The notes beneath the pieces were generated by a model. The model made no database searches and was not told the DNA's origin. It saw only the letters and a list, made by a program, of their open reading frames with translations. A stretch of 31,274 nucleotides of DNA from positions 1 to 31,274 of the forward strand of contig JBNGIS010017022.1 in the NCBI GenBank assembly GCA_049999725.1, read 5' to 3'. Source of the stretch: Haplomitrium mnioides. Its lineage: Eukaryota > Marchantiophyta > Haplomitriopsida > Calobryales. Numbering within the stretch: position 1 is the first letter of the stretch; every line of letters starts with the position of its first letter. A program made the translations under genes and the position numbers. Shown here piece by piece: positions 1-9,265 of the stretch.

Positions 1-39
<39 letters not shown>
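1..39. repeat. (TA)n microsatellite at the window edge
   Basis: A pure TA dinucleotide run of 39 bases leads straight into satellite sequence (TTCTTGACTCGTG...) at base 40. It is cut by the window edge, so its full length is unknown. The monomer itself contains a CATATATG core, so the run may have grown from a monomer, as the one at 14225-14250 clearly did. Confidence 0.95.
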
Positions 40-41
<2 letters not shown>

Positions 42-1781
42 TTGACTCGTGAATCTTGAAGTATAAATACTATCATATATGTGTACTTTCTTGACTCGTG
101 AATATTGAAGTATAAATACTGTCATATATGTTTACATGTTCTAGATACCATGATATATCTTTACAGTTTCTTGACTCATAAATCTTGAAGTATAAATACT
201 ACCATATATGTTGACAGGTTCTTGACTTGTGAATCTTGAAGTATAAATACTATCATATATGTTTACGTGTTCTAGATACCATCATATATATTTAGAGTTT
301 CTTGACTCACAAATCTTGAAGTATAAATACTACCATATATGTTTACAGGTTCTTGACTCGTGAAACTTCAAGTATAGATGCTATCATATATGTTTACATG
401 TTCTTGACTCATGAATCTTGAAGTATAAATACTATGAAATATGTTTACAGTTTTTATGTTTATAAGTTCTTCACGCGTGAATTGTGAAATATAAATACTA
501 TCATATATGTTTGAAGTATAAATACTATTATATATGTTTATAAGTTTTTGACTCGTGAATCTTGCAGTGTAAACTCTATCATATATGTCTATAGTTTCTT
601 GACTCGTGAATCTTGAAGTATAAATACTATTATATATGTTTACAATTTCTTGACTCGTGAGTTGTAAAAGTATAAATATTGTAAATCTTGAAGTATAAAT
701 ACTATTATATATGTCTACACGTTCTTGACTCATGAGTTTTGAAGGATAAATACTATCATATATTTTTACAAGTTTTCAACTTGTGAATCTTGAAGAAGAA
801 ACACTATCATATATGTTGACAGTTTCTTGACTCGTGAAACTTGAAGTATAAATACTATCATATATGTTTACAGTTTCTTGACTCATAAATCTTGAAGTAT
901 ACATATTATCATATGTGTTTACAACTTCTTGACTTGTGAATCTTGAAGTATACATACTATCATATATGTTTACAGTTTCTTGACTCGTGAATCTTGAAGT
1001 ATAAACACCATCATATATGTTTACAGTTTATATGTTTACAGGTTCTTTACTCGTGAATTTTGAAGTATAAATACTATCATATATGTTTGAAATATAAATA
1101 CTATCACATATGTTTATAGGTTTTTGACTCGTGAATCTTGAAGTATAAATACTATCATATATGTTTACAAGTTCTTGACTTGTGATTCTTGAAGTAAAAA
1201 TACTATTATATGTGTTTGCAGTTTCTATGTTTACAATCATATATGTTTACAGGTTATTGACTTGTGAATCTTCAAGTATAAATACTATCAAATATATATA
1301 CAGTTTCTTGACTCGTGAATCTTGAAGTATAAACACTATGATATATGTTTACAGTTTCTTGACTCGTGAATCTTGAAGTATAAATACTATCATATATGTC
1401 TACAGTTTCTTGACTCGTGAATCTTGAAGTATAAATACTATCATATATGTTTATAGTTTCTATGTTTATAGGTTCTTCACTCGTGAATTTTCAAATATAA
1501 ATACTATCATATATGTTTACAGTTTCTATGTTTACATGTTCTTCACTCGTGAATTTTGAAGTATAAATATTATCATATGTGTCGGAAGTATAAATACTAT
1601 TATATATGGTTTTTGACTCGTGAATCTTGAAGTATAAACTCTATCATATATGTTTACAGTTTGTTAACTCGTGAATTTTGAAGTATAAAAACTATTATAT
1701 ATGTTTACAGGTTCTTGACTCGAGAATTTTGAAGTATAAATACTATTATATATGTTTATAGTTTCTTGACTCGTGAATCTT

Positions 1782-2384
1782 GAAGAGGAAACACTATCAT
1801 ATATGTTTATAGTGTCTTGACTCGTGATTCTTGAAGTATAAATACAATGATATATGTTTACAGTTTCTTGACTCGTGAATCTGAAAGTATAGATACCATC
1901 ATATATGTTTAGAATTTCTTGACTCGTGATTCTTGAAGTATAAATACAATCATATATGTTTACAGTTTCTTGACTTGTGAAGATTAAAGTATAGATACCA
2001 TCATATATGTTTACAGTTTTTTGACTCGTGAATCTTGAAGTATAAATACTATCATATATGTTTACAGGTTATTGACTTGTGAATCTTCAAGTATAAATAC
2101 TATCAAATATTTTTACAGATTCTTGACTCGTGAATCTTTAAGAAGAAACACTATCATATATGTTTACAATTTCTTGAATCGTGAATCTTGAAGTATAAAT
2201 ACTATCATATATGTTTACAGGTGCTTGACTCGTGAATCTTGAAGTACAAATACTATCATATATGTTTACAGTTTCTATGTTTCTAGGTTCTTCACTCGTG
2301 AATTTTGAAGTATAAATACTATCATATATGTTTGAAGTATAAATACTATTATATATGTTTAAAGGTTCTTGACTCGTGAATCTT
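1782..2384. repeat. Higher-order repeat copy 1 (501-bp type plus two extra monomers)
   Basis: This multi-monomer block recurs immediately downstream at 2385-2884. Private variants match in order: GAAGAGGAAACAC, AGTGTCTTGACTCGTGATTC, AGATTAAAGTATAG, GTTATTGACTTG, ATCAAATATTTTTAC and CTTTAAGAAGAAAC. From the AGATTAAAG marker onward the offset is 501 bp, which equals nine full monomers plus one 27-bp short monomer plus one 15-bp insertion. Before that marker the offset is 603 bp, so this copy holds two extra monomers (102 bp). Confidence 0.85.
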
Positions 2385-2884
2385 GAAGAGGAAACACTAT
2401 CATATATGTTTACAGTGTCTTGACTCGTGATTCTTGAAGTATAAATACAATCATATATGTTTACAGTTTCTTGACTCGTGAAGATTAAAGTATAGATACC
2501 ATCATATATGTTTACAGTTTTTTGACTCGTGAATCTTGAAGTATAAATACTATCATATATGTTTACAGGTTATTGACTTGTGAATCTTCAAGTATAAATA
2601 CTATCAAATATTTTTACAGATTCTTGACTCGTGAATCTTTAAGAAGAAACACTATCATATATGTTTACAGTTTCTTGACTCGTGAATCTTGAAGTATAAA
2701 TACTATCATATATGTTTACAGGTTCTTGACTCGTGAATCTTGAAGTACAAATACTATCATGCATGTTTACAGTTTCTGTGGTCCTAGGTTCTTCACTTGT
2801 GAATTTTGAAGTATAAATACTATCATATATGTTTGAAGTATAAATCTTATGATATATGTTTACAGGTTCTTGACTAGTGAATCT
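2385..2884. repeat. Higher-order repeat copy 2 (501-bp type)
   Basis: Second tandem copy of the block at 1782-2384, matching monomer by monomer at an offset of 501 bp after the AGATTAAAG marker (1981 versus 2482). It ends where the copia element begins, so any third copy would have to lie beyond 6701. The sequence after the element, 6702 onward, continues as ordinary satellite. Confidence 0.85.
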
Positions 2885-3261
2885 TGTTTGTGAAATAAAC
2901 ATGTTCACATCTGCTATTGTAGTGTCCAATCTTTCCTGGATAAGATATATCCAGGTAGGATATGTCTTATGTGCACTTGGATATTGTGTACACTCCAGGA
3001 GTTGCACTGGTTCACAAAGGTTGCAGCCCTTGAATGGGAAAGGACAGTTTTTTCCATATAAATGCTGGCTGCAATCCTGGATGTAACTGGACTAGTTTTT
3101 CCACCTTAATTGAATATACTCAGAATCACCTCCTAAAGCTGTATCAGTTGATTGCATGCATCTATGAGCTATTAGTCTTGATGTTTGCATAAGGATTTGT
3201 CATCATAGAGATCCTAACATCAGTTCATTTCTAATATGCTGAAAGTTCAGAAATTCTAACA
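2885..3261 (+). repeat. 5' LTR of the copia element
   Basis: About 377 bp, beginning TGTTTGTGAAAT and ending TCTAACA directly before the primer-binding site. Bases 2901-3261 align without gaps to 6341-6701 (offset 3440), and I count 20 mismatches in 361 positions. The first 16 bases differ from the 3' LTR start (TGTTGGAAAAAGAC) by substitutions and a 2-base length difference, so the exact 5' boundary is uncertain by a base or two. Confidence 0.93.
3056..3063 (+). promoter_or_regulatory. TATA-like box in the 5' LTR
   Basis: CCATATAAATGC contains an ATATAAAT core in the middle of the LTR, the usual region for the U3 promoter of copia elements. The same core is at 6496-6503 in the 3' LTR. Position and motif are the only evidence. 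Confidence 0.5.
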
Positions 3262-3274
3262 TGGTGTCAGAGCC
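3262..3274 (+). other. Primer-binding site (initiator tRNA-Met type)
   Basis: TGGTGTCAGAGCC starts at the base after the 5' LTR. It matches the common plant copia primer-binding motif TGGTATCAGAGC apart from one base, and would pair with the 3' end of initiator methionine tRNA to prime minus-strand cDNA synthesis. Its survival contrasts with the ruined coding region. Confidence 0.93.
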
Positions 3275-3536
3275 AAACACATACCTGCATGCTATTGCTG
3301 AAGTGTCTGGATATAGTTTCGATTTTTGGTGGAGAGGTCTCTGGGCAGAAGCAATTGATCTTTTACATTGGTTGTTAGATTGGTTGCCTGCAGATCTCAA
3401 TTTCGATAACATTCCTCAAGTTGTGAGGATGTGATCAAGATCAAGATCTGGCTATTAAGAAGCCAGTACATGAGTACAAAAATTAAAATTGTCATCATTT
3501 GATTTACCTTGATAAATTATGAGTATATTCACTTGA

Positions 3537-4322
3537 GATGGAAATTACTTCCATGTGTGGAAGCATCGAGTCAAACTACTATTGAAGGCAGAAGGTTTGC
3601 TTGACATTGTTGATGGGTTAGTGCAAAGGCCTTTTACCCCTCTTGCAGTTCTGGGAATACCAACACTTCATACTCCCCTTACTGGTCCAGGGAGCAAGTC
3701 TGAGTGGGATCATAAGGATTCTGTTGGTATGGCTATAATCACAAATTGCTTAGACAATAATCAAGTGGCACATGTATCATCATATAGTCATGCATCTCAG
3801 GCATGGGAAGCACTTACCTTGCTGTATGAGTCCTAAGATGTAGTGACTAGGATGTATTTGAGACACAAATTGGCCACATTAAGGATGATAGAAGGAGACA
3901 ATCTTACAAGACATATTCATGAGTTAAGGTCTGTCATGGAGCAGTTGTCAATAGCAGGTGCTCCAGTCCAGGATGAAGATGCAGTCTTGTCACTCATGAG
4001 AAGTCTTCCTGCATCATATAGGACATTGATGAATTCCTTGAGAGGAACTCCCAATCTCACATTACAAAGGCTGATCACTTATGTTCTTCAAGAAGAAACT
4101 ATGTTTAAGACAGAAGGTCTGTCTGATTCAATATCAGCCCTGTATGAAAATAAAAGGAAGCCTAAGTACAATGGCACTAGAAACCAGTTTGTCAAATTTG
4201 AAGCATCAAGCAATGATGACACCAGAAGAGAAGTCATATGCTTCAACTACAGTGGCTATGGCCACATAGCAATAAATTGTCCAAGCAGAAGAACACAAAG
4301 AAAACTGAAAACTAAAGTTTAA
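3537..4322 (+). pseudogene. Copia gag (UBN2-type) with nonsense mutation and damaged zinc knuckle
   Basis: Gag forms the particle that packages the element's RNA. The frame reads DGNYFHVWKHRVKLLLKAEG from 3537, a typical copia gag N-terminus, followed by the UBN2 core (VAHVSS...AWEAL, LRHKLATLRM, HELRSVMEQL, LMRSLPASYRTL, LTLQRLITYVLQEE). A TAA at 3834-3836 splits it in the same frame, and a TGA at 3534 lies just before the recognisable start, so the true N-terminus is lost. Near the C-terminus, 4239-4280, a CCHC knuckle reads CFNYSGYGHIAINC: the second Cys is replaced by Tyr, which should abolish zinc binding. The open reading after the stop runs to the TAA at 4320. Confidence 0.9.
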
Positions 4323-4429
4323 AGTAATACAGGAGTAAGACCTAGACAAGAAAAGACAAGATGAGCCAGTACACAGACTCTATCTTACTAGTCACTCTAA
4401 CACTGCAGGATTGTCACAAGAAAATTAAG

Positions 4430-4490
4430 ATGTCTGATACATGGACAGTAGAGCCACAGCTCACATGACCCATAATAGACATTGCTTATA
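4430..4490 (+). pseudogene. Copia aspartic protease remnant
   Basis: From 4441 the frame reads MDSRATAHMTHN, which matches the copia protease active-site region D-S-G-A-(S/T)-x-H-M-T. The essential Gly after Asp-Ser is Arg here (AGA at 4450-4452), and a TAA follows shortly after HCL. The rest of the protease domain cannot be followed in any single frame. The protease would normally cut the Gag-Pol polyprotein; this one cannot be functional. Confidence 0.8.
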
Positions 4491-4593
4491 ATTTGTGTAT
4501 CTTAGTAACAATACCTGTCAATGGTCAGATAAGAGAAATAACTGAAGTGTTGTATGTGCCTGGTATTGCCAAGATTTTTTTCTGTAAGTCAGT

Positions 4594-4923
4594 TTGATAA
4601 GGCTCATGGCCAAACAAAATGAGAGTTGTGTTCAAAGAGATGATAAGAGAAAGCATCTAGAAATCTGCTTATTACATAATCAGTTGTATCAGATTGGCAG
4701 GTCTAGTCATGCAGAGGAAATAGTGTGTGGAGCATCAACCTCTTCATTAACCACAGAAGTTGTGGCAGCAGTGTCTTGCCCACATCAGCCTATTAAGGTT
4801 GAGATAGTTGATGGAAGAGAAAATGGTTTCAGGCTAAGACATGACAAACATGAGAAGTCTGCCAGACTGTGTCAAAGCCAGGAAGACCAGAGATGTCTTT
4901 CCAAAGCAGAGTTCAAGTCATGA
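4594..4923 (+). pseudogene. Degenerate pol segment between protease and integrase (possible GAG-pre-integrase)
   Basis: An open stretch of about 109 codons with no stop, placed where copia elements carry the GAG-pre-integrase region. The only family-like text I see is HNQLYQI, resembling the x-x-LYxL region, and the usual W-H-x-R-x-G-H motif of the integrase zinc-binding domain is not recognisable. A stop (TGA at 4921) ends it four bases before the integrase core begins in another frame. Assignment rests mostly on position. Confidence 0.5.
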
Positions 4924-4926
4924 ACT

Positions 4927-5272
4927 ATGGAAACACTTGCTCTGGTACACTCTGACCTTTGTGGTCTAATGTCTTCTCCAAATCATTCTAGATGTAGATA
5001 ATTCATTACCTTAATTGATGGTTATATACGCTATATGTTTGTCTTCTTGTTAAGACAGAAATCTCATGCCTTTCAACAATTCAAGACTTATGAAATGTTT
5101 GTTGAAAAACAAGCAGATAATTAACTGAAGGCATTAAGGTCTGAGGGTAGTGATGAATATCGATTACATGAGTTTGACAATTATTGCCAAGTCAATGGCA
5201 TATTAAAGATAGTACACAATTCAAGTAAGAACATATGTAGGACCACCTTCATCTTCAGTGGGAGCTATTGGT
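4927..5272 (+). pseudogene. Copia integrase core remnant (rve), stops and altered triad
   Basis: The frame starting at 4927 reads METLALVHSDLCG, then FITLIDGYIRYMFVF, then LRSEGSDEYRLHEF and NYCQVNGI, in the order of the copia integrase core. The first catalytic Asp (HSD, codon 4954-4956) is kept. The second, normally in L-R-(S/T)-D-N-G-G-E-Y, is Glu (GAG at 5143-5145), and the following N-G-G is G-S-D. The third catalytic region (Q-N-G-V-A-E-R) is missing. In-frame stops occur at 4999-5001 and 5122-5124. Beyond about 5215 the similarity fades, and a deletion joins this region to the RT remnant. Confidence 0.88.
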
Positions 5273-5310
5273 GACATCAATATAAGTCATGATCTGGGGA
5301 TATGACTTAA

Positions 5311-5640
5311 AAGTTGAATAAGGCACTTTATGGATTGAAGCAATCCTCTCGTTTATGGTACCAGAAGATAGACTCATTCCTGAAAAAACTGAAGTTTCAT
5401 AAGTCAGGAGAAGATACCAAAGTGAGTCAAGTCTGGTGATACTTGCCTTATAAGTTGATGATACTGTTCTTGCCAGCAAAGATATGATGTTGCTGACACA
5501 GATTAAGAGCTCATTGATGTAAGGTTTTTGAGATGATAGACATGGGTGAGATCCACTACTGCCTTGGGATGGAGATTACCAGAAGCAAAACAGAAGGGTG
5601 GATTATCTCTAACAGCAAAGATAAATTCTTGTAGTCCTGG
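5311..5640 (+). pseudogene. Copia reverse transcriptase remnant with nonsense codon in the YVDD box
   Basis: Only the C-terminal part of RT_2 remains. KALYGLKQSSRLWYQKIDSF (from 5320) is the conserved region just before the catalytic box. That frame meets TGA at 5437. The catalytic box lies in another frame at 5451-5462, where the Tyr codon of the usual Y-V-D-D is TAA followed by Val-Asp-Asp. Downstream, from 5530, EMIDMGEIHYCLGMEITRSK matches the region following YVDD and is back in the first frame. A TAG follows FL near 5631. The N-terminal two thirds of RT are absent. Confidence 0.9.
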
Positions 5641-5900
5641 ATAGATTCACCATGATGGATTGCAATCTACAGGCAACCCAGTTGGTCCAGGAACACGTTT
5701 GAGTAAGGATGATTGTCCTGTAAGTGATAGTGAGGTGTACATGACGAAGTATGTACCTTACTCTAGTGCTGTTAGAGTGTTATGTAGGCCATGATATGAA
5801 TAGGTCCTAACTATCTTATGCAGTCAGCACAGTTGCACAGTATATGGACAATCTAGGTCCAAAATCACTAGACTGCAGTTAAGAGGATAATGAGGTATTA

Positions 5901-6250
5901 GAAGGAGATTCTGATTATAACTTTGCAGGAGATCTGAACACAAGGAGATCCACAACTGGATATTGCTTTGTTATGTCTAAAGCAGCCACATCATGGACAT
6001 CTACAGAAGCTGTTTGGCTGAGACATTTACTATCTAACCATTGGGTTTGTGCAGCTTGTTACCTACCAACATTGTGACAATGAGAGTGCTACTGCACTGG
6101 TTCCCAACCCAAGGTTACATGAAAGAGCAAAACATGTTGATGTTCAGTATCACCATGTGCAAGGTTTGGTCAAGGATGGCAACACCAAAGTTGTCTACTG
6201 CAACACAAGTGAAATGGCTGCAGATATGATTATAGAGGGATTCTCTGGAT
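5901..6250 (+). pseudogene. Copia RNase H remnant, frameshifted
   Basis: The first half (from 5901) reads EGDSDYNFAGDLNTRRSTTG, then YCFVMSKAATSWTS, matching the start of copia RNase H. It then jumps straight to TEAVWLRHLL, skipping the usual Q-x-x-V-A-L-S-(S/T) stretch, so a short deletion is likely. Near 6045 the frame shifts; the second half reads QHCDNESATALVPNPRLHER, then AKHVDVQYHHV and GNTKVVYCNTSEMAADMI, the C-terminal RNase H motifs including the catalytic D of C-D-N. RNase H would remove the RNA strand during reverse transcription. Confidence 0.9.
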
Positions 6251-6316
6251 ACAAACATTTCTATCTCAGTTATAAGATGAGGTTGATAAGTGTTGAAGGA
6301 TTGAAAGATCAGACCC

Positions 6317-6326
6317 TAAGTGGGAG
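6317..6326 (+). other. Polypurine tract
   Basis: The segment TAAGTGGGAG sits directly before the TGTTGG start of the 3' LTR, where copia elements keep the polypurine primer for plus-strand cDNA synthesis. The purine run AGTGGGAG is broken by one T, which is common in plant copia tracts. Confidence 0.8.
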
Positions 6327-6701
6327 TGTTGGAAAAAGACATGTTCACACCTGCTATTGTAGTGTCCAATCTTTCCTGGATAAGATATATCCAGTTAGGA
6401 TATGTCTTATGTGCACCTGGATATTGTGTACACTCCAGGAGTTGCACTAGTTCACAAAGGTTGCAGCCCTTGCATGGGAAAGGACATTTCCTTCCATATA
6501 AATGCTAACTGCAATCCTGGGTGTAACTCGACTAGTTTTTCCACCTTAATTGAATATACTCCGAATCACCTCCTAAAACTGTATCGGTTGATTGCATGCA
6601 TCTATGAGCTATAAGTCTTGATGTCTGCATAAGGATTTGTCATCATAGAGATCCTAACATCAGTTCATGTCTAATATGCTCAAAGATCAGAAATTCTAAC
6701 A
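6327..6701 (+). repeat. 3' LTR of the copia element
   Basis: A 375-bp LTR starting TGTTGG and ending CTAACA, so the ends are the inverted TGTT/AACA. It aligns to 2901-3261 over its last 361 bases with 20 mismatches (11 transitions, 9 transversions by my count), about 94.5% identity. TATA-like ATATAAAT is at 6496-6503. Satellite resumes at 6702 inside a monomer. Confidence 0.95.
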
Positions 6702-7168
6702 TCTTCAAGTATAAACACTATCATATATGTTTACAGGTTCTTGACTTGTGAATCTTGAAGTATAAATACTACTATATATATTTACAGGTTTTTGACTCGT
6801 GACTCTTGAAGCATAAACACTATCATATACGTTTACAGTTTCTTGACTCGTGAATCTTGAAGTATAAATACTATTATATATGATTATAGGTTTTTGACTT
6901 GTGAATCTTGAAGTATAAACAATATCATATATGTTTATAGGTTCTTGACTCGTAAATCTTGAAGTATAAATACTATCATATATGTTTAAAGTATAAATAC
7001 TATTATATACGTTTACAATTTCTTGACTTGTGAATCTTCAAGTATAAACACTATCATATATGTTTACAGTTTCTTGACTCATCAATCATGAAATATAATT
7101 ACAATCATATACGTATACAGTTTCTTGACTCGTGAATCTCACAATATAGTTACTATCACATATGTTTA

Positions 7169-7268
7169 NNNNNNNNNNNNNNNNNNNNNNNNNNNNNNNN
7201 NNNNNNNNNNNNNNNNNNNNNNNNNNNNNNNNNNNNNNNNNNNNNNNNNNNNNNNNNNNNNNNNNNNN
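7169..7268. other. Assembly gap of exactly 100 N
   Basis: A run of exactly 100 N inside the satellite. The round number is a scaffold-join convention, so the real distance is unknown and monomers may be missing. Confidence 0.98.
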
Positions 7269-7919
7269 CATATATGTTTACAGGTTTTTGACTCGTGAAT
7301 CTTGAAGTATAAATAGAATCATATATGTTTGAAGTATAAATACTATTATATATGTTTACAGATTCTTGACTTGTGAATCTAGAAGTATAAACACTATCAT
7401 ATATGTTTACAGTTTCTTGACTCGTGAATCTTGAAGTATAAATACAATCATATAGGTTTACAGGTTTTTAACTTGTGACTCTTGAAGTATAAATACCATT
7501 ATATATGTTTACAAGTTCTTGACTCGTGAATCTTGAAGTATAAATACTATCATATACGTTTACAGTTGTTTTGACTCGTGAATCTTGAAGTATAAATACC
7601 ATTATATATGTTTACAAGTTCTTGACTCGTGAGTCTTAAAGTATAAATACCATTTTATATGTTTACAAGTTCTTGACCCGTGAATCTTGAAGTATAAACA
7701 CTATCATATATGTTTACAGTTTCTTGACTCCTGAATCTTGAAATATAAATACCATCATATATGTTTAGAGTTTCTTTACTCGTGAATCAAAATGTATAGA
7801 TACTATCATATATGTTTACAGTTTCCTGACTCGTGAATCTTGAAGTACAAATACAATCACATATGTTTATAAGTTTTTGACTCGTGAATCTTGAAGTACA
7901 AATACTATTTTATATGTTT

Positions 7920-8605
7920 ACAAGTTTTTGACTCATAAATCTTGAAGTATAAACACCATCATATATGTTTACAGATTCTTGACTCGTGAATCTTGAAGTA
8001 TAAATACTATCATATATGTTGGAAGTATGAATACTATTATATATGTTTACAGGTTATTGACTCGTGAATCTTGAAGTTTAAACACTATCATATATGTTTA
8101 CAGTTTCTTGACTCGTGAATCTTGANNNNNNNNNNACTCGTGAATCTTGAAGTATAAACACTATCATATATGTTTACAGTTTTTTGACTCGTGAATCAGG
8201 AAGTATAGATACTATCATATATGTTTACGGTTTCTTGAATCTTGAAGTATATATACTATCATATATGTTTACAATTTCTTGGCTCGTGAATATTGAAGTA
8301 TAAATACCATCATATATGTTTACAGGTTCTCGTGAATCTTGAGGTATAAATACAATCATATATGTTTACAGGTTCTTGACTCGTAAATCTTGAAGTACAA
8401 ATACTACCATGTATGTTTAGAGTTGCTTCACTTGTGATTCTTGAAGTATAAATATTATCATATATAAATTAAAAGTATAAATAATATTATATATGTTTAC
8501 AAGTTCTTGACTTGTGAATGTTGAAGTATAAAATCTATCATATATGTTTACAATTTCTTAACTCAAGAATCTGGAAGTATAAATACTATCATATATGTTT
8601 ACAAG
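7920..8605. repeat. ~660-bp higher-order repeat, copy 1
   Basis: A run of monomers that recurs at about 8600-9260. Shared private variants in order are ATGTTGGAAGTAT (short monomer), AGGTTATTGACTCGTG, GAATCAGGAAGTATAG, TTTACGGTTTCTTG, GTGAATATTGAAG, CTTGAGGTATAA, AGAGTTGCTTCACT, a short monomer with ATATAAATT, and CTCAAGAATCTGGAAG. The offset is 656 bp at GAATCAGG (8193 versus 8849) and 662 bp at CAAGAATC (8564 versus 9226), so small indels separate the copies. This copy contains the 10-N gap at 8126-8135. Confidence 0.85.
8126..8135. other. Assembly gap of 10 N
   Basis: Ten N within a satellite monomer, at the point where two near-identical monomers meet. This is probably a placeholder gap of unknown true size. 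Confidence 0.95.
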
Positions 8606-9265
8606 TTTTTGACTCATGAGTCTTGAAGTATAAACACTATCATATATGTTTACAGATTCTTGACTCGTAAATCTTGAAGTATAATTACTATCATATATGT
8701 TGGAAGTATAAATACTATTATATATGTTTACAGGTTATTGACTCGTGATTCTTGAAGCATCAACACCATCATATATGTTTAGAGTTTCTTGACTCGTGAA
8801 TCTTGAAGTATAAACACCATCATATATTTTTAAAGTTTTTTGACTCGTGAATCAGGAAGTATAGATACTATCATATATGTTTACGGTTTCTTGACTCTTG
8901 AATCTTGAAGTATATATACTATTATATATGTTTACAATTTCTTGACTCGTGAATATTGAAGTATAAATACCATAATATATGTTTAGAGGTTCTTGTGAAT
9001 CTTGAGGTATAATACAGTCATATATGTTTACAGGTTCTTGACTCGTAAATCTTGAAGTATAAATACTACCATATATGTTTAGAGTTGCTTCACTCGTGAT
9101 TCTTGAAGTATAAATATCATGATATATAAATTTAAAGTATAAATACTATTATATATGTTTACAAGTTCTTGACTTGTGAATGTTGAAGTATAAAATCAAT
9201 CATATATGTTTATAATTTCTTAACTCAAGAATCTGGAAGTATAAATACTATCATATATGTTTACA
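8606..9265. repeat. ~660-bp higher-order repeat, copy 2
   Basis: Tandem second copy of the 7920-8605 block, with all of its private variants in the same order. It carries its own changes, for example ACTCTTGAATC where copy 1 lacks the ACTC segment, and a one-base loss in GGTATAATACAG, showing divergence after duplication. Confidence 0.85.

Larger units (their letters stand above)
40..2884. repeat. 51-bp satellite array, block 1
   Basis: Tandem AT-rich satellite with a 51-bp monomer (about 27% GC). Each unit carries a TTGACTCGTGAATCTTG half and a TATAAATACTATCATATATG half joined by GTTTACAG-like sequence; 20376-20426 is a near-canonical reference monomer. This block is mostly type A monomers (AATACTATC), with some type C (GAAGAAGAAACACTATC, or GAAGAGG here), type D (AATACAATC) and type B (GAAAGTATAGATACC). 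It is rich in a composite cassette made of a 15-bp insertion (second TTTCTATGTTTA) followed one monomer later by a 27-bp short monomer, seen near 446-540, 1026-1115, 1521-1615, 2270-2360 and 2770-2860. The block is interrupted at 2885 by a copia element. No function can be assigned from sequence. Confidence 0.97.
2885..6701 (+). mobile_element. Decayed Ty1/copia LTR retrotransposon inserted in the satellite
   Basis: A complete but coding-defective LTR element on the plus strand: 5' LTR, primer-binding site, gag, protease, integrase, reverse transcriptase, RNase H, polypurine tract, 3' LTR. The integrase-before-RT order is the copia arrangement. The interior is only about 3.07 kb, clearly shorter than usual for autonomous plant copia elements; the integrase C-terminus and most of RT are missing. 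Stops, frameshifts and lost catalytic residues rule out autonomy. Flanks fit insertion into one monomer (GAATCT before, TCTTCAAG after). ATCTT occurs at 2881-2885 and 6701-6705, which would be a 5-bp target duplication only if the terminal LTR bases are counted; with strict TG...CA ends just TCT is shared. Confidence 0.95.

Noticed and set aside
2877-3086. Plus-strand open frames inside the LTRs (also 6320-6508 and 6402-6614)
   Set aside because: They lie in non-coding LTR sequence and differ in frame and length between the two LTRs.
3203-3412. Minus-strand open frame across the 5' LTR and primer-binding site
   Set aside because: It runs antisense over LTR and leader sequence, has no recognisable domain, and is not kept at the matching 3' LTR.
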